59,284 bases of DNA, from NCBI GenBank assembly GCA_025934495.1, contig JAICXY010000009.1:1-59284 (forward strand), given 5' to 3'. This stretch comes from Candidatus Nitrosocosmicus sp. (lineage in GTDB: Archaea; Thermoproteota; Nitrososphaeria; Nitrososphaerales; Nitrososphaeraceae). The position numbers and the translations under genes were made by a program. The notes under the pieces are model-generated. The model was not told the DNA's origin. It saw only the letters and a list, made by a program, of their open reading frames with translations, and did not search any database. Position 1 is the stretch's first letter. The number at the start of each line of letters is the position of its first letter. This document shows positions 58,455 through 59,284 of this stretch, one piece after another.

Positions 58455-58874
58455 TAACAGAAAGCATTAATAACAGCGTCTTTCAAAGCCAGATCTATAT
58501 AGACAATAAATCCAGGTGCAAATTCACCAAGTCAAAAACTCTGCCAGCCAAACTGCATCAGCTTCCATTACAAACAACGGTGGCAACTCAGAATTTTTAT
58601 AAAAAGCCTGGAAATACATCAATTAATAACAACAATATATAATGAAAAAAAGATTCAATTTTTTTATAACTTTTTGAACCTTTTTAATTGTTCTTGTTCT
58701 TGTTATCGTACAATATTCATCTTTAAAGGAAAAGACTTCTATTTTAAGAAACCATATAATCCATTTGTTGTCTCTATAGGTACAGAAAAATGTATTCAAA
58801 ATACATATGTATGTGGTGTATGTTCTGAATTTTGTTTTTCTCTTTCCAAAAGAACCTCATACTCTTTCTTATAC
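58455..58874. other. Non-coding beyond the IS630 remnant
   Basis: About 420 bases. Short Lys/Asn- or Cys-rich open frames exist, but none looks like a gene. No further repeat was recognised. Confidence 0.4.
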
Positions 58875-59284
58875 CTAATTCTTTATAAATAAAATTCTAT
58901 AACTTGATGTTTCTTTGTCCAAATGAAGGTTTATCATGTAAATACATGTGCTTAACCCTTTACCTTTAACATCTATTACTAATGAATGAAAGCCATCCTC
59001 ATTATATGATTGATGATTTACAATGTTATACAGCCTTGGATAATCAATTTCAAATTGAGAATTATTGTTTTTGGTATTCACACCTTTGTAATTATTAGGC
59101 AATAAAGAATAATCATCATCATCATAAACTATTCCCTGCTCACTACCGCCTGCTACCAGGTTTACAGATTTTTCAGAATAGTAAGATATTAGACCGGTAT
59201 CACTTTAATTTAAGGTTATCATATTATTTTTCCATTTCCCTTTCAGATAAATTGGAATGTAACTTTATACCTGCCATAGATATT
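58875..59284 (-). pseudogene. Broken DipZ-type C-terminal domain (thioredoxin family), edge fragment
   Basis: On the minus strand, read from the right edge: IYLKGKWKNNMITLN, an in-frame TAA, then SDTGLISYYSEKSVNLVAGG, SEQGIVYDDDDYSLLPNNYK, IDYPRLYNIVNHQSYNEDGF and HSLVIDVKGKGLSTCIYM. This follows the pattern of the beta-sandwich domain at the C-terminus of DipZ/TlpA-like thioredoxin proteins (W.., V.LV, PRLY.LV, H.L.I...G). The internal stop and an upstream frameshift indicate a pseudogene, the rest of which lies outside the window. Confidence 0.55.

Noticed and set aside
58439-58892. Two plus-strand frames of 67-72 codons
   Set aside because: One starts within the inverted repeat of the IS; both have low-complexity, unstructured composition and no promoter.

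Overview
The window comes from an AT-rich archaeal chromosome, almost certainly an ammonia-oxidising thaumarchaeon (Nitrososphaerota), most like the Nitrososphaerales (Nitrososphaera / Nitrosocosmicus type). This rests on content, not on a database search: archaeal and eukaryotic-type ribosomal proteins (eS27, eL42/L44e, eS19), NAC, TFE, MBF1, Nep1, RNase P component 4, PDCD5-like protein, aTrm56, PurP, GTP cyclohydrolase III, a group II chaperonin, a NirK-like multicopper oxidase and a heme O synthase sit beside several decayed insertion sequences and long AT-rich gaps. Many genes start with TTG or GTG.

Layout. 1-21 kb is accessory and sparsely coded: a partial Asn-rich protein, two overlapping tiny membrane ORFs, a wrecked FAD monooxygenase, a PRC-barrel/DUF2382 stress-type protein, polymerase X, a SixA-like phosphatase, a remarkable DUF72-DNA polymerase Y fusion, a dead IS5-type element, the multicopper oxidase, a multi-pass membrane protein, a YgjP-like metallopeptidase and a dead patatin gene. 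Two homologous ~142 bp MITE-like elements share ends with the IS remnant at 13.5-14.6 kb.

21-44.9 kb is dense core genome. It holds cobY; the translation block (eS27, eL42, Nep1, RNase P, eS19, PDCD5); an MDR dehydrogenase and a CitE-like lyase; a six-gene riboflavin operon (26.8-31.5 kb); TFE; a reverse-strand cobalamin operon (cobD-cobQ-cbiB-cobS, 40.0-36.3 kb) in which CobQ lacks its glutaminase domain; asd, an Lrp regulator, ctaB, a hot-dog thioesterase and the thermosome. CobY, CobD, CobQ, CbiB and CobS together cover the late steps of B12 assembly (amidation, aminopropanol arm, nucleotide loop).

44.9-59.3 kb alternates core genes (PfkB kinase, Nudix, CHRD protein, PurP, aTrm56, MBF1, PUA protein, NAC, RNase H-fold protein, tRNA-Gly) with mobile debris. 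Beyond tRNA-Gly(CCC) at 54.8 kb lies an island-like tail: a less AT-rich GNAT gene, a decayed second tRNA-Gly-like copy, remnants of IS6-like and IS630-like elements, and a broken DipZ-type C-terminal domain at the window edge.

No rRNA gene or CRISPR array was seen. The observations most worth following are the DUF72-PolY fusion, the amidohydrolase that sits where the ArfB deformylase would be expected in the riboflavin operon, the glutaminase-less CobQ, the IS/MITE pair, the tRNA-Gly duplication and a GC-enriched, hairpin-rich intergenic patch at 50.07-50.15 kb.
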